Shown piece by piece: positions 10,687-20,609 of a DNA stretch of 64,000 nt; positions within the stretch are counted from its first letter, which is position 1, and each line of letters begins with the position of its first letter. A program made the position numbers and the translations under genes. The stretch is from Chinchilla lanigera (taxonomy: Eukaryota > Chordata > Mammalia > Rodentia > Chinchillidae), in assembly GCF_000276665.1 (NCBI RefSeq), contig NW_004955433.1, positions 12,688,059-12,752,058 on the forward strand, written 5' to 3'. The notes beneath the pieces are model-generated. The model was not told the DNA's origin and ran no database searches. It worked only from the letters and a program-made list of their open reading frames with translations.

Positions 10687-11339
10687 GTCCAAAAGAGCAG
10701 CTTTGAGAATCTCCTTTTATCTAAAGGGTTTTGGACCCCCAAATGTACATAATTTAAGGAAATTTCTTCCCTCAGGTATCACCCCAAAGGCCATTCTTCA
10801 CTATGTCTTATAGCTGGGTTTTCTATGCTAGTTGCATGAGAAACTTTAACCAAGACACTGGATGGGTCAGTTATCATGTGTATCTCCCAGTTAGGCACAT
10901 TTTATTTCCATCTTACCCAAGAGTAAGGAATGTTGACCTGAGGAATGAGGCCATTACCTATCATAGAGACTACCTCTCAATACATCTTTTCATTTATGAA
11001 TAATGGGAGAAAGTGCCTCTGTCTTTTGTGCTTTTATGTATAAACACTCATTTTCTAGGGACTTTGGGAATCTCTATGTGCTGAAAAAGAAAACTCTGAG
11101 GCTATAAAAGTTTGCAGACAGGGAGAGAGAAAAAGGAGAAAAAAGATAAGCTATGCTTCAAGGAGCAAGGGGATGGAACAGGAAGAGGGGAAGAAGACAG
11201 AAAAAAAATGAAGTGCTTTTGACTGGACTTAAGAAACTCAGTGTACTGATGCCTTTTTAATTTAACCTCCTGGCTGGCTCTCCAAGAAAATGTCACTGGG
11301 TTGGGTCTAGGAGGTCCCCAAGGCTGAAAGAACAAACTT
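10687..11339. other. Unique sequence, no gene seen
   Basis: No gene recognised. 11118-11205 is purine-rich. Confidence 0.35.
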
Positions 11340-11960
11340 ATCCAACCCTTTTGTAGAATAAGTTTGCAGCTTCTCTGACTCCTGTCATGGAAAAAGAATT
11401 TGCTATTTCTTTTTATTTTAAAGATAAAAAAAGAAAACTAACAAAACAACAACAATCAATAAGACATATCAGTAAAAGGCTCAAAAAGAGTTTATTAGGC
11501 AGAGATTTTAGGATGCCCGCAAGAATGGACTGCAGGTGCTCAGAGATAAATAAGACACATTATGAGCTAGAGCTGGGTGTGTTTATGGGGCCTTGGGGAT
11601 GTCTTGAAGATGGGTGTTCTAGGATATGTTTTCCTGCTGTCAGGTTACCTGTCTGGCAGGCTATGTCAGAATGCAAACCATTTACATGTTTTGGAAGTGG
11701 AGATATATTGCCCATTGATATTTCTACTGTGAGTGTGGAAAAAGAACAATTTACAAGTGAAAAGGACAGGTCCAGAGTCCAATTTACAGGCTTACTGTGT
11801 CTTTAAGATTTTTAGGGTTTGTTTTTTGAGTGAGTTTTTTGGAAGGGAAAAATGTTTGAGTATCCTTAGTATCCTGAAATTGAGTTTTTGAAAAAAGTAC
11901 AATTTTAAAATCTTGATTTCCCTGTCCCCTTTCTCCTTAGTTTTTATTTCTTCGATCCTG
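11340..11960 (-). repeat. Dispersed LTR-like repeat, copy 1
   Basis: It is homologous along its length to 19755-20290. Shared landmarks in the same order are 'gagctgggt.t.tttatgg', 'ctgtcaggttacct.tctgg', 'ccatttacatgt', 'caatttacag' and 'gtacaattttaaaa'. A polypyrimidine stretch at 11925-11940 reads as a polypurine-like tract on the minus strand, and the orientation call rests on that. The family is not identified. It may be an old ERV-class LTR. Confidence 0.5.
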
Positions 11961-12180
11961 CCTTAAGTTGTCAGCACACAAAGGCCTTGGGACAAGCTGG
12001 TCTTCAGTGGGCTTCTTGAGCTCACACCTACCCTTCAGTGGGCTTGGGCACAGTGGTTGTCTTGGAAGCTTTCCTGTCTCTCACAGCCTGTTGAGCTCCA
12101 GATTTACCCCTGTGGCTGAGTCTCAATAGGCTGAACAGGAATGTCAAACAGGATTTGAGGAGGTTCCACTGAGATAAAAG
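11961..12180. other. Spacer between repeat copy 1 and the hAT-like element
   Basis: About 220 bp with no coding potential. It contains a short direct repeat around 'cttcagtgggctt' (12002-12014 and 12032-12044). Confidence 0.35.
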
Positions 12181-13345
12181 ACCTAAACCAGTGATAAGGA
12201 ATCTTTTTTATATTAAGTTTATTGGTACAATTTAGATATACATAAGAATCATATTCAAAGTAGGGAATTTGTACCTGTATATGATATATCTTGATTCCTC
12301 TATTTTTACAATCACTCCCCTCCCTTCAACCCCTCTTACCCTCCTTATTTACAAAGTTTTGTTTGCATTTTATTCTTCTTTTATTTTTTCTGTCTTCTTT
12401 CCTTTTCCCCTCCTCCTTCCCTAGTTCCTCTTTCCTTCTGAACCATTTCTTCCTGTTTCACAATATCTATTATATATTTTGGTCCTTATTTACTATTTCA
12501 GTTTCTCATACCAAGGAGAAAAAGTGGTATTTATGTATGTGTGTCAATTTATTTCGCTTAAGAGTATGCTCTCAAGGTACATTTGTTTACCTAGAAATGT
12601 CTCCAGTTTATCCTTATTTATGGCTGAGTAGTATTTCATTGTAAAAATAACACAACTTTTTTTATCCATTCCTCAGTTGATGGGCATTTGGGCTGTTTCC
12701 AAGATTTAATTATTACAAATTGACTTCTATAAACATGGGTGTGCACATATTGCTGTGGTATGATGTTTTTAATTCTTCCAGGGAGACACCCACAAATGCT
12801 GAGTCAAATTAAACCTCTAATCTGAGTTTTTTTAGGAATCTCCACATTGATTTCCACAGTGCTTGCCCCAGTATACACTCCCATCAACTTTCTCCACAGC
12901 CCCACCAGCATTTGTTATTGGTTGATTTCTTGATGATAGCCATTCTTTCTAGAGTGAGATGGAATCTCAGCATTGGTTTAATTTGCATCTCTCAAGTGAC
13001 CAGTTATGTTGGGCATTTCTTCATATATTTATTTTCCATTTGTATTTCTTCCTTAGAGAAATGTGTACTCATTTCAGATGCCCATTTTGGGGTTGGATCT
13101 TTAAATTTGAGGAGTCTGATTTTTTTCAATTCTTTATATGCTCTAGATAATTCCTTTGTCTGAGGAACAACTGGTTAAAATATTTTCCCACCCTGTGAGT
13201 TGTCTTTTCACTCTATTGGTGATTTCTTTTGCTGTGCAGAAGCTTTTTAATAGGATGAGATCCAAGTTGTTGATTTTTTTTGTAATATTTCTCACGTGAC
13301 TGAGGTTTTGCTCATGAAATCTTTGCCTACATCTATGCTTTCAAG

Positions 13346-13594
13346 ACATACACACACACACACACACACAATAGTTGAGATAATTGTACTATTAATTTTT
13401 ATTAGTTCATTAAAAGGAACAGTTCTGTTTATATTGTTTGATCAATCTTACATGCCTATATCTGGTAATCTGAGCAACTACTTTGAAGATAACAATGTGC
13501 AATATAATAACCATTGTTAATTTCCTATCACCTTGCTTTGAAATTCTGTATCATTTTTATTGTTTTTATTATCTTTAAAAAAATAAAAAAAAAA
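13346..13594 (+). mobile_element. 5'-truncated L1 3' end inserted in the L1
   Basis: This plus-strand piece ends in an A-rich tail (13576-13594). It matches the 3' UTR of the L1 at 53674-56598: both have 'ctttgaagata', then 'cattgttaatttcctac/tcac', then 'ttattttaaaataaa'-type ends. It begins in or near a (CA)n run at 13349-13371 and so carries only about 250 bp of 3' UTR. It lies opposite to the host L1. No target duplication is clear. Confidence 0.7.
13349..13371 (+). repeat. (CA)n microsatellite
   Basis: About 11 CA units at the left edge of the nested L1 3' UTR fragment. It probably grew from the GT/CA-rich part of that UTR. Confidence 0.9.
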
Positions 13595-13829
13595 TTCTAC
13601 CTATTCCCTGTTCCAGGAGATTTAGTGTTTCTGTTTTAATATTTAGATCTTGATCCATTTTAATTATAGTTTAGTGTGTGATGAGATTCATAGGTCTAGT
13701 TTGAGTCTTTGGCATGTGGAAAGTCAGTTTTTCCAACACCATTGATTAAAGAGGCTATTTTTCTTCCAGTGAACATGTTTGGACCCTTTGTCAAAGATGA
13801 GGTGGTTGAATGTATATGGAATTGTTTCT

Positions 13830-13929
13830 TTTTTTGCTGTTGTTGTTTTTTTTCCAGTACTGGGAATTGAACTCATGACCTTGCACTTGCCAGGCAGGCG
13901 CTGTGCTGCTGAGCTAAATCCCCAGCCCC
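13830..13929 (-). mobile_element. ID SINE inserted in L1 ORF2
   Basis: The reverse strand reads a near-consensus ID element with 'tagctcagcagcacagcgcc' and 'gagttcaattcccagtactg', followed by an A/C-rich tail. The perfect 13-bp flanking repeat tggaattgtttct lies at 13817-13829 and 13930-13942. The ID element is therefore younger than the L1 it interrupts. Confidence 0.92.
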
Positions 13930-16689
13930 TGGAATTGTTTCTGTGTCTTCTAATCTATTCCACTGGTCTTCAGATCTGGCTTTTTTTTTTTTTTTTAGCA
14001 GTACCATGCTGTTTATATCAAAGTAGCTTTGTAGAATAATTTCAAGTCAGGCATTGTGATGCTTTCTGTCTTGCATTTGTTGCTTAGAATTGTTTTTGCT
14101 ATTCTAGGTCTCTTCTGGCTCCAAATGAATTTTAGGAATGTTTTCTCTAGTTCTATGAAGTATGCTAAGGATATTTTGATTAGGGTTGCATTAAATATGT
14201 TTCTGGAGTATGGCCATCTTCAGTTTCTGGAGTATGGCCATTTTCACTATGTTGGCTCTTTCTACCCATGAGCAAGGGATATCTTTCCATTTTTTAATAT
14301 CTTCTTTGCTCTCCTTTTCTGAGCACTGTAATTTTCAGTGTATAGATCTTTTACTTCCTTAGATTGATTCCTAAGTATTTCATTTTTGGGGATGCTATTG
14401 TGAAAGGTATTTCTTCCCTAATTTCTCTCTCAGATAATTTGCCATTTGTATACAGGAATGCTATTAATTTTTGAGTGTTGACTTTGCATCCAGCTATGCT
14501 ACTGAGTTTGGTTATTAAATATAGAGGTCTTTTGGTGGAGTTTTTGCAGTCTTCTATGTGAAGGATCATGTCATCTACAAAGAAAGATAACTTCATTTTT
14601 TCATTTCCTATCCTTATTCCTTTTATATCTTGTTCTTTTCTAATTGCTCTGGCTAGTGTTTTGAGAACTCTATTGCAATGAAGTGGTGATGGTGGACATC
14701 CTTGTCTTGTTCCTGACTTTAGAGTGAAAACTTTCACGTTTTGACCATTCAGTATAATGTTGGCTGTTGGTTTGTCATAGATGGCTTTTATCAAGTTTAG
14801 ATAAAGACCATCTATTCCAATTTTCTGTAGAGTTTTTATCATGAATGGGTTTTGGACTTTGTCAAATGCTTTTTGGCATCTATTGAGATGATCATGCGAA
14901 TTTTGTCTTTGGTTCTGTTGATATGGTGTATTACATGTATTGATTTGTGTATGTTGAACACTCCTCATATCTCTGGGATGAATCTTACTTTGTCATGATG
15001 TATAATCTTCTTGATGATTTGCTGCATTTTGTTTGCTAGTATCTTCTTGAGAATTTTTACATCTATTTTCATTATGGATATTAGCCTGTAGTTTTCTTTT
15101 TCGGTTGAGACATTTCTGATTTTGGTATGAGGGTAATAACTTGTTTCCAGGAATGATTTTGGGAGTGTCAATACCCTTTCAATTTCATCAAAGAGGCTTA
15201 TCAATAGTAGCAGTAGATCTTTAAATTTTTTTGCAGAATTCACTAGTGAATCTATAAGGACTGGGGCTTTTCTTTGTTGGTAAGCTTTTATTTATGTTTT
15301 CACTTTTATTGACTGACAATGGGTTATTTAGAATATTTATATCTTCATGATTCAACTTTGGTAATTAATATGTACCTAGGAATCTGCCTATACTGTGTTT
15401 TCCAATTTATTAGAGTACCTGTTCTTGAAATAGGTATTGATGAACATCTTGATTTTCACATAATCCACTGTAATTTCACTCTTTTTATTTCTAGTTGTGT
15501 ACATTTTAGCTCCTTTTTTGGATAAAATTGGCTAAAGATTTATCAATTTTATTCAGTCTTTTAAAGAACCAACTCTTCAATTCATTGATTCTTCATACTG
15601 TTTTCTTGGTCTCAATTGCATTAGTTTCTGCTCTTATCTCCATAATTTCGTTCCTTGTATGAGCTTTGGGTTTGGCCTTCTTTTTCTTTGGGTTTATTCT
15701 TCCTTTTCTGGAAGTTTGAGGTTCAGCGTTAGGTTGTTTATTTGATCTCATTCTACTTTCCTGATGTGAGAATTCACACTATAAATTTCCCTCTAAGGAG
15801 TGCTTTCACTGAGTTCCATAAGTTCTGCTATGTTGCATTGGCAATATCATTTAATTGTAGATATTGTTTAATTTCTTCTTAAATTTGATCTGTGACCTAT
15901 TGGCTGTTAAGGAGGGTGTTATTTAATTTCCATGTTTATATGTACTTTTTGGGATTTCTTTTGCCATTGATTTCCAGTTTCATTACACTGTGGTCAGATA
16001 ATATATGTGGGATAATTTCAGTTCCCTTGCATTTACTTAAGCAACGCTCTATGGGCTAGTATACTATGTGGGCTAGTACGTGGTCTGTTTTGGAGAATGC
16101 TCCATGTCCAACTGAGAAGAATGTATATTCTAATGTTGTGGGGTGGAATACTCTGTAGACATCTACTGAGTCCATTTATTCACACATATGGTTTAGTTCT
16201 GATATTTCTTTGTCAATTTTTTGTCTAGTTGATCTATCTATTGTGACAGTGGGGTATTAAGGTCCCCTATTACAATTGTGTTAGTACTTATTTTTCATGT
16301 CTATGAAAATTTATTTTATGTAGTTGGGTGCATTGGTATTTGGTGCATGTATATCTATGATTGTTGTCTCTTCTTGGAGTTTTCCTTCAACAAGTATATA
16401 GCAATCTTCTTTTTTCCTTTGATCATTCTCTTCTTGAAGTTCACATTGTCAGCAAATAGAATAGCTACCCCTGCTTTTTTTCAGGTTCCTGTTACATGAA
16501 GTATTGTTTTCCATTCTTTGACTTTCAGTCTATGAATTTTTTTTGTTAAATGTGTGTCTTGTAAGCAACATACTGTTGGATCTTACCTCTTGATCCATTC
16601 TCCAAATCTATCCCTTTTGATTGGTGAATTGAGACCATTTACATTGATGGTTACAACTGATATGTATAGGCTTATACTTCTCATATTAT

Positions 16690-17900
16690 TTTCCTGTTAT
16701 TGGTACCCATCTTTTTCCCTCTGTTTAATTGCATGCCCTGCATGGTAGCTTCCTCCTATTAGTATTCTTGGAATTGTGGTCTTCATTATTTCTTTCTAAA
16801 ATGTACTTCAGAGCATTTTGGAGAGTTGGCTTGGTGGTCATGAATTTCTTCAGCTGTTCTTTGTCATGAAAATATCTTATTTATTCAATGATTTTGAAAG
16901 ACAGTTTTGCATCAGTCCAGGTTGGAGGTTGTTTTCTTTTAGGGTTTGAAATGCTTCACTCCAAGCTCTCCTTGATTTGAGGGTTTGTGTCGTGAAGTCT
17001 AGTATGATTCTGATAGGCTTTCTTTTATAGGTAATTTGTTTCTTTTTTTTTAACTGCTTTTAATATTCTGTTCTTGTGCTGAATTTCTGGAATCTTGATT
17101 ACTATATGCCTTGGTGTAGATTTATTTTGATCATGGCTATTTGGGGTTCTATATGCCTTGTGTGTATATCAAAGTCTTTATCCATGTTTGGGAAGTTTTC
17201 CGGCATTACCTCTGTGAAGGGGATTTTTATGGCATTTGTGCTGTCTCCTTTCTCATTGACTCCAATCATTCTTAAGTTTCTATAGCCTGTTTTTTCACTT
17301 TTGCTTCTATCAGTTCAGTAAGTTCCAGTAGGTGGCTTCTAATTTCATCTACCTCACTGTTATAGTTTGTGTCTAGATGTCCCTGCAAAGCCTCATGCAG
17401 TCATGGGGCAGGCCTCTAGAGTTTTGGATTGATTCATGGTCCAATGCTGGGATAATGGGTGTAAGTGCTACACCTTCCCTGGGGTGGGGAGACTGCATAC
17501 AGTATAAGGAAGGGAAAGAGGCTTGCTCTTGCTATTCCTCCCTTTTGCTCTTCTTGCTTTTGCTGTTTTCTGCCACCATGAACTGTTGCCCTCTGCCATG
17601 TGCCACTTTGCCTTGGAGCCAGCCAAGTATGGTCTGAAAGCTTCACAAACTGTGAGCTAAATAAACCTCTCCTTCCTTAATTTTGGGTGTCAGGTATTTT
17701 GTCTCAGCAATGAAAAGAATAACCAAGATGCTCATTGAGCTCTGAGCTTGTCCTGGGTGGGCTGGAAGTCTGGGGTCACATTTTGTTTCTGCATCTTGTC
17801 ATTTTCTATTTTCTATTTTATTTTACTTTGTTTCCTGTGCTGATGCTTGTAGATTTCTTATGGTAGATAATTTTATCACTAGTATTTATCCTAGGGAAAT
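16690..17900 (-). pseudogene. L1 ORF1 remnant
   Basis: ORF1 encodes the L1 RNA-binding chaperone. The region lies directly upstream (in L1 sense) of the ORF2 start and follows the order of the antisense ORF1 text of other mammalian L1s. Examples are 'ttggcttggtggtcatgaat' near 16828 and 'gggaagttttccggcattac' near 17190. No open frame of useful length survives. An LTR at 17358-17730 interrupts it. The right-hand limit is approximate. Confidence 0.55.
17358..17730 (+). mobile_element. MaLR-like solo LTR inserted in the L1
   Basis: It begins 'tgttatagtttgtgtctag'. The flanks are ctcac (17353-17357) and ctcat (17731-17735), a 5-bp duplication with one change. The polyadenylation block 'gtgagctaaataaacctc' lies near the end. 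It is the same subfamily as 5407-5781. It entered after the L1, so this LTR family was still mobile then. Confidence 0.8.
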
Positions 17901-18103
17901 GTGTATTCCTCAGAGATGCCTTCTAAGGATATGTGGTTCTTGGTCTTTGTGTCTATCCTAAGAACCTACCTTAATAATATTAAGGATAAGAAGTTGCTAT
18001 CTATTTGGCTCAGCACTCAGTCCTTTGGTACTGAACTATGGTGATGGTTACAACCCCAGACAACCACAGTGTGGTCATATCAGCCAGAAATACTGATTAC
18101 AAC

Positions 18104-19600
18104 ATGTATGATATGCTGATTAAAGTAGTACAGTTAACAGTAACAATAGCATCAAGCATAGCCTAGCAACTGACAAACTGTGCCATCTGTTAATTCGGTA
18201 CCTTTAACCACAGAAGCAAGCAGTACAGATATATAACAAAATCCAGCATATACCAAGAACTTATATGCAATGAGTTTCCCCTTAGTAGAATGATTTTATA
18301 CTGTGTGGGAGATTTAAGAGGGATAGGGACAAGATGGAGAGATGGATAAGGAGAAACATAGTAGAAGCAAGGCTGGAGGACAAACATTGATCACTCAAGT
18401 TTTTGGAATTGGGAGAAGAGCACATAAGAGAAAGAATGAAAGAGAAAGCAAATAATATTGAAGTGAACCAGAAAGAGAAGAATAAAAATATAAAATCTAG
18501 AGAGAGCTAAGAGAGAAAGAAGATGAATAGAACAAAACGAAAATAAAGGTAAGAAACCTAAATAGCAAAAACAAAATAAAACAAAAAAACCCCAACCAGA
18601 CAGAAAAAGGAAAAGCAATCAAACAAAGAAAAAGAAAAATAATAAAATTCCTCTGGTGTCCACAGTTCTGTGGTAGTGTCCAAGTCAGATTCCAGAAATG
18701 TTCTGTGTAAGACTGCCAAGTTTGCAGTAAGGTTTGTGCTGGGTATGGAACTGCTTGTGGCCTCTGGATGTGGGGGCTGGGACTGGTCTTCAGCTGAAAA
18801 CGTTCTAGATGTCCACTTCTTCCTGTGATTGTCTCTATGGTGCTCTCCCATTTGCTGTGGCCCCCTCAGGTAGGGAAAGCCTGGAGTTGTTCCCAGATCT
18901 TTGTATGGTTGGATGCTTCTGGACCTTGCACAGCTTTCTCTGTTCCAAACCACTAACTCTTCTTACATATTGGTTGCAGGGTGCAGGTAGTGCCCTTGAC
19001 CCTCCATAGGTGAAGGCTGCTTCTCTGCTTATGGTGCTGGGCTGAGGCCACACTGCTGCTTGCAGTTTAGGTGGACACTTCCAGTCCTTTTCATTTCAGG
19101 CTAAGACAGGCTTTTTGCAGCCACCAGAGCGGAGTGGGTGGTCCCAGCTCCTACCTCTCAGGAGAATTCCCTCTAATCTGCTTTCCAACTGTCAGCAGGC
19201 TATTGTGACTGCATGGTCTTCCTTCATTCCACTCTGGGATGTTGGCAATGAAGCCACCTGGGATTGTTCTGTTGCTGAGGTTCTCCCTGAACTCTTTGAA
19301 ATAGAATGGCGGTCCCATCACCTGCTTCTGTTCCTCATGTCTGTGTGCTGGAGTATAGTTCCGGTTCACCTCACTCACCAACAGCTGGTTCTGCAGGGCC
19401 ACTCAGGAAACAGTATCTCATATTCTTGGTGGTGCTTCTGATTTTTCACTGTCTTCCTCCTGTTTGCTGTGCTGCTGGGCCCTTCCCCCACCACCAAGGA
19501 ATCTCTTAGAGACTGAGTATCTAAAATGCTCATAACGTCATCTTCTGGCGCTGCTATTGTTACTGCTAATTGTACTACTTTAACCAGCATATCATACATG
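18104..19600. repeat. 49-bp inverted repeat arms
   Basis: The arm at about 18104-18152 matches the reverse complement of about 19552-19600 at 46 of 49 positions. All three differences are transitions. The right arm lies inside the hAT-like element. The left arm lies in the presumed L1 5' UTR. Sequence outside the arms diverges sharply. Both arms are open in the frame 'MYDML.KVVQL.VTIA'. Confidence 0.75.
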
Positions 19601-19754
19601 GGCATGGACCCTATGTGCAGTTATCTGATGCTCAGCTGCTGGGGTGAGTTGGCTCACAGGCCAACAGAGAGGGCTCTGCATGCCTCCTGTGACACAAATG
19701 CCATCGATTTGCCACCACTGACCTAGACCACTCTACTAGTAGAATTACATTGCA

Positions 19755-20290
19755 AGTTCATGGACTCCTACTGTGGGAAAAGAATGTTTAGGATGTGTCA
19801 TCAGAGGCATAAAGGGATTTACTAGGTATAAATTTAAAAGTACACACTCAAAGAAATAAAGCATGGGCTCTTAAGAGAGAGAATTATGATTGGGAGCTGG
19901 GTATATTTATGGAGCTTGAAAGTGTCTCCAAACTGGTGATCTTGGATCTGCAACCCTACTGTCTGTCAGGTTACCTATCTGGCAGCTATAGTGGAGTGTA
20001 AGCCATTTACATGTGTTTGAAGCTGAGATACAGTCTGTGGTAGGAAGCATAATTTACAGGTAAAAAGAGATGTTCTATTTACAGGTGAAGAGATCAGTTT
20101 TCAGTTAAAAGGGAATTTTCCAGGTTTATTGTGTCTTGGGAGAAGATAAGAAAAATTAAAATGGACTTGAGTGACTTTTCTGTCCTGAAGCTGCAGTCCT
20201 TCTTAAAGGTACAATTTTAAAAGTCCAATTTTTCATGTCTCCTTTCTATCTATCTTTATTTTTTCTCTTACCTTAGCTGGACTCATCACT
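19755..20290 (-). repeat. Dispersed LTR-like repeat, copy 2
   Basis: Direct-orientation relative of 11340-11960 (see that entry for shared landmarks). It carries 'cacaataaacctgg' on the minus strand, a possible polyadenylation signal. If the L1 and hAT element are removed, the two copies would lie only about 300 bp apart. Confidence 0.5.
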
Positions 20291-20414
20291 ACCACTTCAC
20301 TCCTGTACAAAAATGAAAGTCGCGCTGATACAGCACAAGGTCTTCACCCTGCTGTGTAAGCTAGCGTTGAGTTCTACTTCATAAACTAGAAATCTGATTG
20401 ATGGTGGCTTGATA

Positions 20415-20609
20415 CGGTGGTTCTCAAAGTGTGATACCCAGACTAGAAAGAGCATCATTACTGAGAACTTGCTATCCATAAAATCCTCAGACCCCCAACC
20501 CCCATCCCCAAGCCTACTGAATAAGAAAACCTGAGGATGGAGCCCAACAATGTGTGCTTTACAAACCTCTCAGGTGATATTAATCCAGGGTAAAGCTTGA
20601 GAACCAATG
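20415..20609 (+). mobile_element. MER5A-type hAT MITE
   Basis: It starts with a 'cagtggttctcaaagtg'-like end (one change) and ends 'cttgagaaccaatg'. The middle matches MER5A order: 'aacttgctatccat', 'cctactgaataagaaaac', 'ggatggagcccaacaatgtg', 'ctctcaggtgatatt'. It is an ancient non-autonomous hAT-Charlie element. Confidence 0.85.

Larger units (their letters stand above)
12600..16680 (-). pseudogene. L1 ORF2 remnant (endonuclease-reverse transcriptase)
   Basis: ORF2 nicks DNA and reverse-transcribes L1 RNA in the ribonucleoprotein. Remnants read right to left. Near 16640 is an endonuclease start resembling 'INVNGLNSPIKR'. At 14965-15243 the RT fingers read '[17 protein letters not shown]'. 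At 14351-14968 come 'GTRQGCPPSPL', the catalytic box FVDDM (14567-14581; usual form FADDM) and 'KYLGINLRK'. The C-terminus ends near 12600. Frameshifts, stops and two insertions (13346-13594 and 13830-13929) break it. Confidence 0.8.
12205..19495 (-). mobile_element. Near full-length antisense L1 LINE with three nested insertions
   Basis: The 3' end is on the left, starting with a short T run at 12204-12209 (the reverse of the A tail). The candidate target duplication is aaggaatct at 12196-12204 and 19496-19504. After removing the nested L1 fragment, ID element and LTR, about 6.5 kb remains, which suits a full-length L1 with a long 5' UTR. ORF2 and ORF1 remnants lie in the expected order on the minus strand. 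It is inactive because it has many stops and insertions. The 5' part (17,740-19,495) is assigned to the 5' UTR only by position and by the duplication. Confidence 0.65.
12189..19720. mobile_element. Small hAT-like DNA transposon split by an L1
   Basis: Proposed ends are cagtg at 12189 and cactg ending at 19720. They are flanked by the 8-bp repeats acctaaac (12181-12188) and acctagac (19721-19728), 7/8 identical. Eight-base duplications and CAGTG-type ends fit hAT elements. Without the L1 the element is about 240 bp (12189-12203 plus 19496-19720), a non-autonomous MITE size. The minus-strand end 'cagtggtggcaaat' with 'gcagagccctctctgt' resembles a hAT family I recall but cannot name. Confidence 0.5.
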
